Shown: positions 48,001-56,610 of the stretch, piece by piece
Position numbering within the stretch: the stretch's first letter is position 1
How the letters are laid out: the number at the start of each line of letters is the position of its first letter
Assembly (NCBI RefSeq): GCF_905220365.1
Contig: NC_061134.1
Coordinates: 511,001 to 575,000, forward strand
Reading direction: 5' to 3'
DNA from: Vanessa cardui
Lineage: Eukaryota; Arthropoda; Insecta; Lepidoptera; Nymphalidae
Length of the DNA: 64,000 nt
Made by a program: the position numbers and the translations under genes
The notes under the pieces: model-generated
Seen by the model: the letters and a program-made list of their open reading frames with translations, nothing else
What the model was told of the DNA's origin: nothing
The model's database searches: none

Positions 48001-49189
48001 CAGAATATTTAATAAAAATACAAAACAGGTCTTGCATCTTGTCAAATATGCAATATATTATTCATCCATTTACATATTATTGTATTATATTAACATAATT
48101 ATTAAATTAACTTAATAACCTTTAGCTATGTATAAAACAAAGACTAAGTATACCTGGTTCAGAGGAAGTTGAGGCTTTGTCCAAGCCTCAATATATTGAG
48201 GTGAAGAATATGTTAGCGATGGAATTTCAAGTTGTCTTGGAGAACAGAACAGAACTTGAAGAATGAACAGGAAAATGTCCCATGGGAGGGTAATAGTTCA
48301 TCACACTGTGTTAACATTGACTATGTAGGAAATTTAAGCAAAATAACCATCAACAATGGGAACAAAGATAGTATATCCCTTGTATGTGAAGTCATTTGCA
48401 TAACAAAATCAAGTACTATTTATCAGTTGCCTGCTACTTTCAAAAAGTTTATTTTTTTAATTAGATCCTCAAACATTAATGCCTGTTTAGATTACATTCT
48501 CAAGTAAACATTTAAAAAAAGTTTAGCAATTAAGGTTATATTTTAATCAAATAATATTGTATTTGAATCAACGAAGAAACAAGACCAATAACTGAATATA
48601 ATTTATGAAACCCATTCCCTACTCAAAAGACATTTATAATACCATTGCAACAACAGAATATAAAAATGATTAATAATGTTAATTAATATGTTAACAATTT
48701 ATATAATAATCACAGCAATTAACCAATATGACCACAAAACACTTAAAAACAAAGTCTAAACGAAAAACATGCAATATTTAACATTTATACCAGAGTTAAA
48801 TGTTTTATTATTGTTATAAAAATAAGAGCAGAGAACACCACCACAAGAATGTCCAAATGAAAATTCCATTACCAATTATGAGTTACAAAGAACAATGAGG
48901 TTACTAACGGCGAGGTGACACGGTTAGCCAATCTGAACCTACACGTCCAACATCTGTGAACTACGAACCTTCTTTCTGCAAGAATAACTCTTTCATTTTA
49001 GCCCTCTGCATGTTAAACTCCTCTTCGAGATCCCGTCTCGCCTGCCCAGTAGCTGAACCGCCTTCGCACCCATCTTCAACTTGAAACAGAAACACTTCTC
49101 AACTTCCTGCAGTATTTACACAAATAAATCAGAAACGAAAACACACCTTTCATTACAGTGGACTCCTTGGACATCGTCGTTTCGTCCAT
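32606..49189 (-). CDS. RABEP1: Rabaptin-type Rab5 effector with C-terminal FYVE finger, 14 exons
   Basis: Minus-strand exons: 49189-49147, 49079-48969, 47478-47341, 39166-39063, 37916-37827, 37512-37405, 36959-36902, 36347-36235, 36158-35832, 35759-35584, 35228-35126, 34537-34421, 33587-33477, 32773-32606 (1767 nt, 588 aa). Most of the protein is coiled coil. Rabaptin blocks are clear: FNMQRAKMKELFLQKE, CEDNELLRSIIQPLELEI, CDMCANYERQL and KVQQDFVRLSQSLQVQLQRI. The last two exons add a zinc finger with eight cysteines at 520, 523, 536, 539, 544, 547, 564 and 567 and a WQHD (WxxD) motif just before it, which is a FYVE layout. Family role: binds active Rab5 and its exchange factor on early endosomes; FYVE would add PI3P binding. 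All introns are GT-AG. Exon 2 has two in-frame acceptors 6 nt apart (start 49079 or 49073). Intron 3 hosts an R1-clade LINE; a SINE lies next to exon 7. Confidence 0.94.
33230..33415 (+). repeat. LINE 3' tail (GAACCGGTGATAGCTTCAC type)
   Basis: It contains GAACCGGTGATAGCTTCAC, AATTGTAAAATGACG and an end in TTGATTTTGATT. The same sequence occurs at 45285-45555 and, in part, near 6460-6490. This is a frequent lepidopteran LINE 3' end. It lies in a rabaptin intron. Confidence 0.65.
34102..34330 (+). repeat. tRNA-derived SINE, family A (copy 3)
   Basis: The best-preserved copy of family A. A-box-like TGGTCGAGTGG is at 34113 and B-box-like GGTTCGATTCC at 34166-34176, followed by a shared body with CTGGGTGTTTGTGGTACC and a TTATTTATTTATT tail. 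It lies in the rabaptin intron between exons 12 and 13, antisense to that gene. Confidence 0.85.
36579..36881 (+). repeat. tRNA-derived SINE, family B (copy 2) with 12-bp target-site duplication
   Basis: Flanked by TACTAAATAAAA at 36567-36578 and 36882-36893. The head reads GAGATGGTCTAGTGGTTAG, with a B-box region degraded to AATTCAAGCCC, then the family body with GAACAGCGTGGTGGAATATG. The insertion lies in a rabaptin intron; the right duplication ends 9 bp from the coding edge of exon 7 (36902). Confidence 0.88.
37130..37250. repeat. Inverted repeat carrying two TGACGTCA palindromes
   Basis: GATGACGTCACTTGC near 37142 is mirrored by GCAAGTGACGTCACCG near 37216, about 60 bp apart, inside a rabaptin intron. 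Each arm contains the 8-bp TGACGTCA or a near form. It may be the ends of a short MITE or a hairpin; no function is shown. Confidence 0.45.
38101..38375 (-). repeat. Interspersed repeat, LINE-tail-like family (copy 2)
   Basis: Reverse-oriented match to 1-245, including ATAGACAATGACGCTGTAAG, TGTGCCTGTAGTTACACTGG and GGCGGTAGAATAACTGATGA. A T-run at its left edge corresponds to the A-rich tail. It lies in rabaptin intron 4. Confidence 0.75.
38518..38950 (-). other. Unrecognised minus-strand open frames in rabaptin intron 4
   Basis: A frame at 38715-38518 encodes 65 residues, rich in hydrophobic stretches (YLPIFVLVTVLCALML and IIPSLSAVLFNML) like a membrane segment pair. It is preceded by a possible acceptor (AATCTTAG) and followed by a possible donor (GTATGA). 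A second short minus-strand frame near 38960-38860 reads MQERGIGRGPKDYL and on to ELREELARI. Together they could be exons of a transporter gene or relic, but no family was recognised and chance is not excluded. Confidence 0.25.
39752..41620 (+). CDS. R1-clade LINE ORF1 (gag-like RNA-binding protein)
   Basis: 622 aa if started at the ATG at 39752 (MDVDTELSSD). The frame is open from 39674, but that upstream part is the translated 5' repeat (a valine run) and is unlikely to be coding. It has an acidic and coiled-coil-prone N-terminal half, a proline/alanine-rich linker, then a conserved LINE gag core. Three zinc knuckles close it: CFKCMGLGHTKALC, CYRCGAEGHKSAEC and a CAVC-type third finger. The family role is binding element RNA and forming the ribonucleoprotein. 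The stop TGA overlaps the ORF2 ATG. Confidence 0.9.
   Translation: MDVDTELSSDALAGRKRPYRSLAIFNSDSETETETEIRTAAKCTPATRGKTASRGRGSDLARAKAELKARVAEAREEAFERSLRSRAFRKNVSEVVLGSEESASDAKETPAKMGTEELRAEAGRSAALILEVAQKSSNLKGGYAKKLRDSAAALQGIVDALASRTEADETRKLRADNGRLRKEIDSLKSELKAHRREFAEMRTTVAVANETSTGSAQDAQTLEKFKTSLISSIGDIFKAQITKLEDRLPPAKIQRPPLAADKRRELQQQHTHSNAQVAHPAPQPKSAPTHKQTPPAAPTAPIAPIAPETISPQMAQETSWSTVVKKGKKGNKASPSAERISTSASKAPQVAKPKLVAPRTAAVVVTLQPEAEQKGVTYAQILERAEQGVKLQDLGISGGLKVRRSVTGARVLELPRAQSEQAEKLADKLRTVLDGVANVVRPIKRVDIKVTGLDDSVTKEKVIAAVAREGSCPIEAVKCGEVLRGPGYMGMVRVTCPIAVAKKLSNNGRLLVGWSSARVYVLEQRPLRCFKCMGLGHTKALCPFSVERGSLCYRCGAEGHKSAECTGKLRCAVCVDAGKPSGHLMGSRECNPPITKGKMALSSHTTTNAGRRQAEEEAAMST
41617..44781 (+). 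CDS. R1-clade LINE ORF2: AP-endonuclease / reverse transcriptase
   Basis: 1054 aa, uninterrupted. The endonuclease domain has QTNLNH, catalytic E38 (CEP), GDFNAKSRAWG (124-134) and LSDHRYI (around 200). RT blocks: RPIVLLNETGKLFEKI, GFRAGRSTVDAL, SLDVANAFNSLP, GVPQGSVLGPLLWN and catalytic YADD at 666-669. A C-terminal CCHC finger (CHAC, then CHTLMEC, about residues 955-975) is typical of the R1 clade. The start codon overlaps the ORF1 stop as ATGA, suggesting termination-coupled reinitiation as known for the related SART1 element. All key catalytic residues are present. Confidence 0.93.
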   Translation: MSTEFSFLQTNLNHCAGAQDLLLQSMAEWGIDLAVACEPYYVPPLPHWVGDVDGTVAVLTRSGTGPPLSLIERGSGYVVVGWREYVIVGTYFSPNRSLAEFENHLGFLRAAVARRSPRQVVVLGDFNAKSRAWGNPATNPRGRAVQVWALLSSLSLLNRGQVHTCVRQQGGSVVDLSFATPVAARRVLNWRVEEEVETLSDHRYIRFEISNSDRWGQTGELPRVPTTLPRWSVGQLDRELVKEAAIVQRWCSTDRREGASIDELAGRMQRALKKICDAAMPRSRRMAPRRQVYWWSIEIAQLRSTCNRARRAYVRCRRRNGFDANLEGQLLASYRRLKNELQLTIRQAKERAREALLVALNRDPWGRTYRGVRGKIRTYGAPVTETLPPELLLRLVEELFPHPGEHIPPQMASCSMTEEEIVAPPQITEQEMEMALDRLRTRTTAPGPDGVPGRVLRDALVHLGGKLRELFDECLSSGQFPKSWKEGKLVLLPKEGRPLDSSSAYRPIVLLNETGKLFEKILAARLVQHLEEVGPGLSETQYGFRAGRSTVDALNALKTRTTEAVARGDVVLAVSLDVANAFNSLPFETIKEALTYHRVPSYLKRLLGAYLCDRVVLWEGGDGRIVRFQVGCGVPQGSVLGPLLWNVSFDWLLRAPVLPGMGVLCYADDTLITARGRNFQEAARLAEVGTALTVDRIGMLGLRVSISKTEALLFHGPRRGPPRGATITVHGTVIKVQAQMRYLGLILDGRWSFGQHFLQLGPKLINAAAALGRLLPNVGGPDSPCRRLYAGVVRSMALYGAPIWVDALNARNRALLRRPQRVVAVRAIRGYRTISWTAATLLAGDPPWELQAEVLAEVYRFRVEARARGDRPGSAEVGRVRTLAQHALIRRWEEDLGSPTAGHAIVEAIRPHLSRWIKRSHGTLTFRLTQVLTGHGCFGKYLHKIVRREITPACHACGAPVDTACHTLMECAAWGPQRHSLVAIIGGELSLPNVITAMIGSERCWNEMASFCESVMSQKEAAERAREESAAADSLRRRRPGRRQQRYAQLLLQL
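45285..45555 (+). repeat. LINE 3' tail, second copy (GATTCAAAAGTGCTTATAAAAG type)
   Basis: Shares CTTCACTTAATTGTAAAATG and the terminal TTGATTTTGATT repeat with 33230-33415. It lies just downstream of the R1-clade element, still in rabaptin intron 3. Confidence 0.65.
45600..46560 (-). pseudogene. Degraded LINE reverse transcriptase fragment
   Basis: Minus-strand translation gives VPQGSILGPFLFLVYIND (about 46385-46330), then a frame change and FADDTSLIFKIK around 46290, and a C-terminal stretch with YFHSTMSYGILLWG and LQKRAIRAIYNL (45990-45900). This is a lepidopteran LINE RT, shifted in several places and lacking the endonuclease. The same family appears at 55865-58510. Confidence 0.75.
46825..47090 (-). 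repeat. SINE family B (copy 3), diverged
   Basis: Minus-strand body resembling 7866-8152 and 36579-36881: edge GCCTGTAAATGTCCCACTG, then AATTATAAACACAAATTAAG and a remnant of the tRNA-like head. Much more diverged than the other two copies, so older. Confidence 0.6.
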
Positions 49190-50010
49190 TGCGATCAGCT
49201 TTCTTGATGCAGCTATTTAATTATAATAGAGACCCTGGACATGCTTTTAACAACTAATTGAGCTTAATATTGTGAAACAAATCATCGGAAAATTCTTATA
49301 GTGAACATGAAAATATGAAAAATAGTTGACAAATTGACGTTATTTGTCATGACAATAGATATGTCGCACAGGTAACATATGAATATTGTTTACATAGATA
49401 ATGAAGCAATGTCAAAAATTAATAATCGAACATTTTATATTGCATAGATTAGCCATGCCCGCGACGGGCGTTTGAATTTAACTAAATATTAGCTATATTA
49501 AAAAATATCTTTTTTATAACTTAGCTATTGAACTGTTTCTGTTTCTAAATTTTATTTTAATTTTATATTAAGTATGTCAGTTTAGTAAGTAAGTTTTTTT
49601 CATTTGTTTTATTTTTAGTTAATTTTATGAGAATTTTAAAGAGCGACCGTTAGTACGAATTCGTTCATGTTCGAATACGAATGTCCACCAGCGTTCTTTC
49701 TGGTTATTTTATTTCGATTGATTTGAAATAATTTCCTTCGTTTATACATTTTTGGAAAGCTAAGAAAACGGCTATGTTTTTAAAATAATCTGCAGGCCAA
49801 TTTTCACAAAGATTTTTTTAGTTTTTGAAGCATTTTTGAGGAAAAAAATTATAAAAATATTGAAATAAATTCGTTTTCTGTCTCGCATTTTTAATTATGG
49901 ACCGATAATTATTATTTAAATATTGACAAATATCCAGTATTTAATCATTTTTATAAAACAAAAAAAAAATAGATTTTAATAGAACCTTTTTTTTAAATTA
50001 ATATATATAT
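49190..50010. other. AT-rich upstream region of rabaptin
   Basis: It contains the rabaptin promoter and 5' UTR by position, with no distinct TATA box or coding signal. It ends at the 5' LTR of the gypsy-like element, only 0.8 kb from the rabaptin start codon. Confidence 0.5.
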
Positions 50011-50383
50011 TTAGGAGATTCCTTTAACTATGCAACTGGCTGGAAAGAATGAAATAAAAAAAAGAAACAAAAGCGCGCGAAACTGCATCAAGCTGTCATT
50101 ATTCTATCATTTTGGGCGCGAACAGTAAGGTCAATAATATTGGCGCGACTTGTAATTTGTTATAAGTGTTATTTGTGTTTTATTTGGATTTGTAAACTCA
50201 ACCGAGTAAGTAATTTACTTCAATACATACATATCTATGATTTGGTGATTTATTTATGTTAAGATATTTTCGAAGTTAGAACTATTATGTTTGCTTGTAA
50301 ATGATTGAAGTTGTTTATATCCTGATTAAAGTTATTTATGATCTTGTCTTTTTTTTAATCTATTTCACTTCTGTATGCTAAAT
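50011..50383 (+). repeat. 5' LTR of the gypsy-like element
   Basis: Starts TTAGGAGATTCC and ends CTGTATGCTAAAT; offset from the 3' LTR by exactly 4920 bp with no mismatch or gap seen. The exact edges are uncertain by 2-3 bp because of shared flanking bases. Confidence 0.9.
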
Positions 50384-52069
50384 TCAGAAGTGGGATACAT
50401 TTACACGCCCTTTAGGCTTCCTATTATTTATTAATTCTGTAAAAAATACGCGGTAGTTCTGTAAAATAATTTATAAATAAATCACCAAATTCATTGTTGT
50501 AAGATGAAATATTGTAAACTATTAAGGCTGATAAACAGCGTAGTTCGAGAAACAAGTCGCGTCGATATGAGACCGGTGATAGGTTGTAGAATACGTCTCA
50601 ATTGCGAAGTAATTAAATAAAAATCTCATTCTTGATGAGAAGTGGCACCGTGTTTAATATTACACGAACTATGTAGGGTCACTTTAGACTTAGTGGCTTA
50701 AAAACTGTTTCACATAATCGTGTTAAATTATGTTCATATATTGAGACTTGCGAGATACATATGTGGTTAAAATTTCATAAACGCAAACGGTTATTTAGAT
50801 AGTAGCGTCCAAATAGCGTAATTTTTAATATTGACTAACATATACCTATATCAAAACTATGATCTAGTTCCAGGTGATCTAGAAAGTTCAAATTAGTTAT
50901 GCAGATAGGCAATCAAGCTTAATACAAATGATAAGTTCTGAAAGTAGTAAAATTTATATTTTTTTAATTAATTGATTTTCCTGGGAACACTTACATATGT
51001 GCTTAGTGTTTGTAATAAGTGTATAAAAATAATAATGTAATAATAAGCATTCAAACCTTATGACAGCTGGTCTTTATGTGGATTTCAAGGTCTTCATGTG
51101 AATGCATATCTTTTTATTCAAATATTTTTAACTTAGAACTTATAGTTGAGAGTACAGTCGACAATCGTATTTATCACGTTATTAACAGGGACTTAGTATT
51201 AATTATTGCTTCAATATTTTGCGCACATCAATAGTGTAAGATCATTATTATCGTAATTAAATAATAGACATTTCGGTATACGGCATGCGGTGCGACGCCG
51301 AAGCAGTGAGGTGGGCGATATGGTGAATCGTTTTAGAATGGGTATAGTAAAAGTAATAAGTCAAGACAGTTGTACTTTACCTAATTGACTCCTCAAATAA
51401 ACCGCTAAAAATTAAAATGATTGGCTTACAGAAATCATATCTTATTTTAGACTGCTGTACGATGTTAAAGTATGTTTATTTCCCGCGCAAAATATATGTA
51501 ACTAGTTTAATACTGCAATGTTGACAATTAAGTATGGAACACAAAAATAAAAGAAAACAATTATATTCCGTAAACTTAGGTAAATTCAGTTGTATTTCGA
51601 AAACAAAAACATTTGGTATTAAGTTTGTTATAAATAAGTACTTACTAATAGTTTATGTACAAAAAGTAAAAGTATTTCATTTTGATGTGATGAGACGTTA
51701 TCCGCAAGATCCCGTTTGAATGTAAGGTACCATTTTCAAAATTGTACTTCTTCATGAAACCCTAAGCCTCGAAGTCAGGATGTTTCATAACATAATACCT
51801 TCGAAATCATTTAAATTTTATTAGGTAGTACCTTTCAAAAGTTGCCACCTCGAAAGCTCGCGTGACAATAGTGAAACCGAAAACATAGCGGCTGACATTA
51901 CTAATAGGCTGATATCTATTGATCCTTCAGGTTGTAGTTATTCCTTGAATTTGTGTCTAATGACGTGTTGATGTGTTCTGCTGACGGGTATTGCATCTGA
52001 TCAGTTACAAGTTTATTTTTATTAACCAACTAGGGGTGTAATTTTGCCGAATTTATTAAATCTAAAATT

Positions 52070-52260
52070 TAACCAAAAAACAAGGAAAGTATTTTGTGTT
52101 GAACCCGACACACATGATATTGATGTTTGGTGCGAAGAAGTTGAAAGATTCAATATTTCTAATAAATGGCTTTGAATGTTTGTCTGGCGTGTCTAGCTGT
52201 CTCAAGGGTGCCGCACATTCATGGCTTAATGAGTGGTTAACCACCGATCGCTATTGGTCC
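52070..52260 (+). pseudogene. Gag-like remnant of the gypsy-like element
   Basis: The + strand reads FDPDTHDIDVWCEEVERFN, a stop, and then, in another frame, SCLKGAAHSWLNEWL. This resembles the N-terminal part of Ty3/gypsy gag proteins. A stop and a frameshift break it. Confidence 0.55.
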
Positions 52261-53279
52261 ATTTTTTTGTCGTGAATTCAAGTCATTGTTTCCGTGAAAG
52301 TGTTTGAGTAAGTGAATATTTTATATGATTCGATGTTTTATAGTATGCCCGAAGGACACTTAAAATAGTTAAAGGCTTAAGTGGCGAACTCGTGATACGA
52401 AGCATAAACGTGCAGGCTAGGACAGCCGCGTCTTATGCAAACCTTGCTTATTTTGATCTATGTTAAGCCTATTCGCAGGTTACAAGACAATCGATGTCAA
52501 CCACAATAAGGCACGTACGCTTAAACCTGGCACATTTTTTTATAATGCCCAAATAAAAGGGTTGCTAATCAAATTTCTAAGCGAAACACACATGGCGGTA
52601 GGGTAAGTTGTAATGTTTGAAAAAGGCAAGGCATACTGAAACCTCTTGCTTCGCTAAAGACGGGTCTACCAGTCGTAATACTGGTAACGTTATTTGCACT
52701 GACTCTTCGCTGAGGTTATCTGGTGCCCCCTGAGATACTGATTTAACCATTGCCGCTGTCCAAGAAATTCCTATTGATGTTCTCAACGACAGTGGTGTTT
52801 TAAATATATCAGGAGTGTCGTCTGATGATCTGATGTACTTGTCATGCGAGAGTAAACCAAAACGATGAACTTTAAAAGGTATAAATAATTCAATGATAGA
52901 AGCAAACTCTTTTGTGACACTAACTGTTGAACTCTATGAGATTTCCTTCGAGGCCGGCTTTGTAATAGAAAATTTTAATAACTTCAGATATTCTCAACCG
53001 TTAAGGTGTTACATACGTACGTACAAAAGACAGGCAATATCTAATCCGGTCATCAGATAAATTGGTTCATGTAGAATTGCGTCAAACAGTAGAATACGTT
53101 TATACGCCTCTTCTGGCCATTGAGCGAAATCTCTTGAGGGTTGAACATTTCGCTGAATTATATTGTACATTTCGGATTCAGCATCAACTACTGTCACCGC
53201 GGGTGAAATGCACATTAACGTCACAGAAAACACTTCTTTTGCTTATCGATCATACTGGCTATCACACACAAAGCAATTC

Positions 53280-53880
53280 AAAGTTCGTGACATAATAAAT
53301 GATCTTAAAGATAAGGGTATTAATTGAGACCCAAAGTCTGAGTATGCCAGCCCCATTATTCTGCTAAATAAAAAGAATGATAGAAGCATCAGGATGTGTG
53401 TCGATCATCGAGTGCTAGACCGACAAATGCTCAAGGAACGGTACCCTTTAATTCTGGCCACTGGTTTTGGATCCCTATCAATATATGATGAATGATGAGT
53501 CCCTATAATGAGTCAGTTAATCAAACACTTGTGACTCTCGAAGGTTAATATGAGTACTAGCGAATCTCTTACGATTTTAGTAACTTGCCACTTGTGTATC
53601 AGCGTATTATTAGTAATACACTACGTGAGCATATTGATACTGGTAATGTCTTGATGCATATTAATAATGTTTTAATATGAGCAATACTATAGAAGAGGCT
53701 ATACTGAATGTATTTTTAACAACTCTAACGAGGGCAGGTTTTTCGATTAATCTTACTAAATGTTCTTTCATTATATCATCGTATCATTTGTCAGGGTCAG
53801 GTCAGGCCGAGTCCTCAGAAAATCAAAGTCCTAGTTACTCCATTTTTCAGTAATATCAAACAAGTTAGACAGTTTCTGTG
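53280..53880 (+). pseudogene. Reverse transcriptase remnant of the gypsy-like element
   Basis: The + strand shows YASPIILLNKKNDRSIRMCV around 53340-53410, then, in other frames, ILNVFLTTLTRAGFSINLTK near 53705 and QKIKVLVTPFFSNIKQVRQF near 53820. These are the ordered blocks of a Ty3/gypsy RT. Stops and shifts lie between them and the catalytic YxDD box is not readable. Protease and integrase were not recognised. Confidence 0.75.
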
Positions 53881-54099
53881 GGCTAGGCAGGATATTATAT
53901 GCGACGCTATATCTGAGCTATGACCACCATTATGCAGCTAAGACCTCCTGCATAACCCGCCCGACCCATAAAGACGTCGTATTTCATTAGGGTACTGAAC
54001 AAGAAAAAGTCATACAAAAAAAACACTAATTCCAATTACAGACATACAGACTGACATGTTATTTAATTTGCTCTAAAGTTTTATTGCAGAAGCTACCTT

Positions 54100-54580
54100 G
54101 TACCAAAAATGAGTTCCTGGAAGGCGCGTGGTCTTCATGAACGATTGGTCATGATGGACGAGTGGTCCTGGAAGGCGCATGGTCTTCATGGACGATTGGT
54201 CATGATGGACGAGTGGTCCTGGAAGGCGCGTGATCTTCGTGGAAGATTGGTCATGGTGGATGTGTGATCCTGGAAGGCGCTTGGTCTTCATTGATGGACG
54301 TGTGATCCTGAAAGGTGCTTGATCTTCGTGGAAGATTAGTTATGGTGGACGAGTGGTCATGGAAGACGCTTGGTCTTGAACATGTGGTCCTGGAAGACTC
54401 TTGGTCTTGGACGTGTGGTCCTGGAAGACCCTTGGTCTTGGACGTGTGGTCCTGAAAGACGTTTGGTCTTGGACGTGTGGTCCTGAAAGACGTTTGGTCT
54501 TGGACGTGTGGTCCTGGAAGACGTTTGGTCTTGAACGTGTGGTCCTGGAGGACGCTTGGTTATGCTGGACATGTGGTCCA
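54100..54580. repeat. Minisatellite with two unit lengths (51 bp, then 31 bp)
   Basis: GTGGTCCTG-type unit starts occur at 54162, 54213, 54264, 54302 and 54353 (spacing 51, 51, 38, 51), then at 54384, 54415, 54446, 54477, 54508 and 54539 (spacing 31 each). The units share GGTCCTGGAAG and TTGGTCTT cores. It lies between the RT remnant and the 3' LTR of the gypsy-like element. Confidence 0.9.
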
Positions 54581-54930
54581 TTGAGACAGTTGGGACGCCT
54601 TCTGTCTGCTGTTCTGTTCACAGGTTTTACAACGCCTGGACTCCGACTTCGGATGACTTCACCGCTATAGAAATATTTGAGGTGGTATTGGGGAAAATAA
54701 GCAATGAGAGCTCTCACTTGTAATTTTTATTGGCTATGCGAACGTTACCGTTTATATCAGTTGTAGCATATCCCTAGACATGTGAATGTTTCAGATGACG
54801 AATGTAAGCCAATCGCAGAGCCCTGGACCGCACTAACTTCTCTGACTCTTTTGACACTGCGACCGCTGACTTCGAGCCAGAGCGGCGCTACCAACGCTAC
54901 GAGGACGTCGCGAAGTCAGAAATGGCCGAT

Positions 54931-55303
54931 TTAGGAGATTCCTTTAACTATGCAACTGGCTGGAAAGAATGAAATAAAAAAAAGAAACAAAAGCGCGCGA
55001 AACTGCATCAAGCTGTCATTATTCTATCATTTTGGGCGCGAACAGTAAGGTCAATAATATTGGCGCGACTTGTAATTTGTTATAAGTGTTATTTGTGTTT
55101 TATTTGGATTTGTAAACTCAACCGAGTAAGTAATTTACTTCAATACATACATATCTATGATTTGGTGATTTATTTATGTTAAGATATTTTCGAAGTTAGA
55201 ACTATTATGTTTGCTTGTAAATGATTGAAGTTGTTTATATCCTGATTAAAGTTATTTATGATCTTGTCTTTTTTTTAATCTATTTCACTTCTGTATGCTA
55301 AAT
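54931..55303 (+). repeat. 3' LTR of the gypsy-like element
   Basis: Identical by eye to 50011-50383. The DNA just before it is not a clear polypurine tract, which is unusual for a mobile LTR element. Confidence 0.9.
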
Positions 55304-56610
55304 ATATAATATATACAAATTGTTGAAGATGCATTTTTGACAAATTTTGAAAAAGACTAAAAAACGTGATAACTCAAATATGGTTCACTTTTGGATTATG
55401 CATATGGGGGTTAAAATTATTGCAAATTGTCACCCCTATCACCTCCTAACGTCGTAATATACGTCGAGTTACCAATAACCCTGTATATTGATATTAAAAA
55501 TAAGGTATTTCTCACTATCCTAAAAATAAAAATAAAATTCCGGCTAGAATATTAAGAGCCGGCTATTTCATATTTACTACATAGTAATCCAAATGTAACT
55601 TACACTACAGTATTTCTACGAATATATACTACACTATATATTCATAAAATCAGTGGAATCCCAGTTTATGGTCTCTATTAGCACCGCAGGGTACGTGGTT
55701 AAAACAATTAGACGACTAAATGATGATATATGATAATGAAACTATCCTTTATACTTTGGTTACTTTTATAGTCTTACGGAATACTGCATTCTACAAAAAA
55801 AAATGTATGTAATATGTATATCCTGCCTGGGAGTCAACAGGTATTAATACCACGCTTTTTTATCATCTATAAAATCTTGTAATATAATATGTATTTTTTA
55901 CAAACAATTTGAATTTACGAAACGGCAAAGTTAATAATGTCTGCGGAATAAATGATAAATGAGGACTCCACAGAAGTTTGGAATTCAATTCTATTCCCAA
56001 GAACACCGTAGTATCGGCTACATCAAGCCAGTCACCGCTTAAAAATATTATAATTTTGCTTTCTTTGTGTAGTTTTTTGAGCATTCAAAACCAAATTATT
56101 TACAGTTTTTTCCTGTCGACCTTCAAAATAAGTGAAGTATCGTCAGCAAAGCTATATCATAAATACCTTTAACATAAAAAGAAAGATCATTTATACATAC
56201 TAGAAATAGAAAAGAACCCAAAATTGAACCTTTTGGAACACCCATTTTTAACGTAGATCCTTCTGGGTGTACGTTAAAAATGGGTGTTTTAACTTAGTGT
56301 TATAACTTAATTCCGTTAATAAAAACTTGCTGGATTCTGTTTTAAAAATTTTGGAATATTTATTGACGTATTCTAGAAAGGCTACGCTTCGATTCCACCG
56401 CCTCATATCATATAAGTCGTGTAATCATTTCTATTTTTATAAATACCAACAGTAGCCCAATCACTGAACTTTAATTTTATGTTACTATAAAATGATTTCA
56501 TTTTAAATATCTTGTTAAATTATTTTAATATTAATTCAAAAACTGTATTATAAATCTCATTTGAATCTTGTGTCGTATGATCTAGATTAGACAATTTATA
56601 CGCCACAATA

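Larger units (their letters stand above)
50011..55303 (+). mobile_element. Ty3/gypsy-like LTR retrotransposon, internally defective
   Basis: Two direct repeats, 50011-50383 and 54931-55303, match at every base over 373 bp by eye and bound a 4.5-kb interior. Outside, the left flank is ATATATATAT and the right flank ATATAAT, consistent with a 4-bp ATAT-type target duplication. The interior has degraded gag-like (52070-52260) and RT (53280-53880) regions on the + strand, then a minisatellite. No intact long ORF remains. It lies between rabaptin and the phospholipase gene. Confidence 0.85.

Noticed and set aside
54100..54580. CRISPR-like regular repeats
   Set aside because: The units are contiguous tandem repeats without unique spacers, in an animal genome; this is a minisatellite.
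54340..54717. 125-residue minus-strand frame with repeated DHTSKTKR-like peptides
   Set aside because: Produced by the minisatellite; the 31-bp unit is not a multiple of three, so there is no coding constraint.
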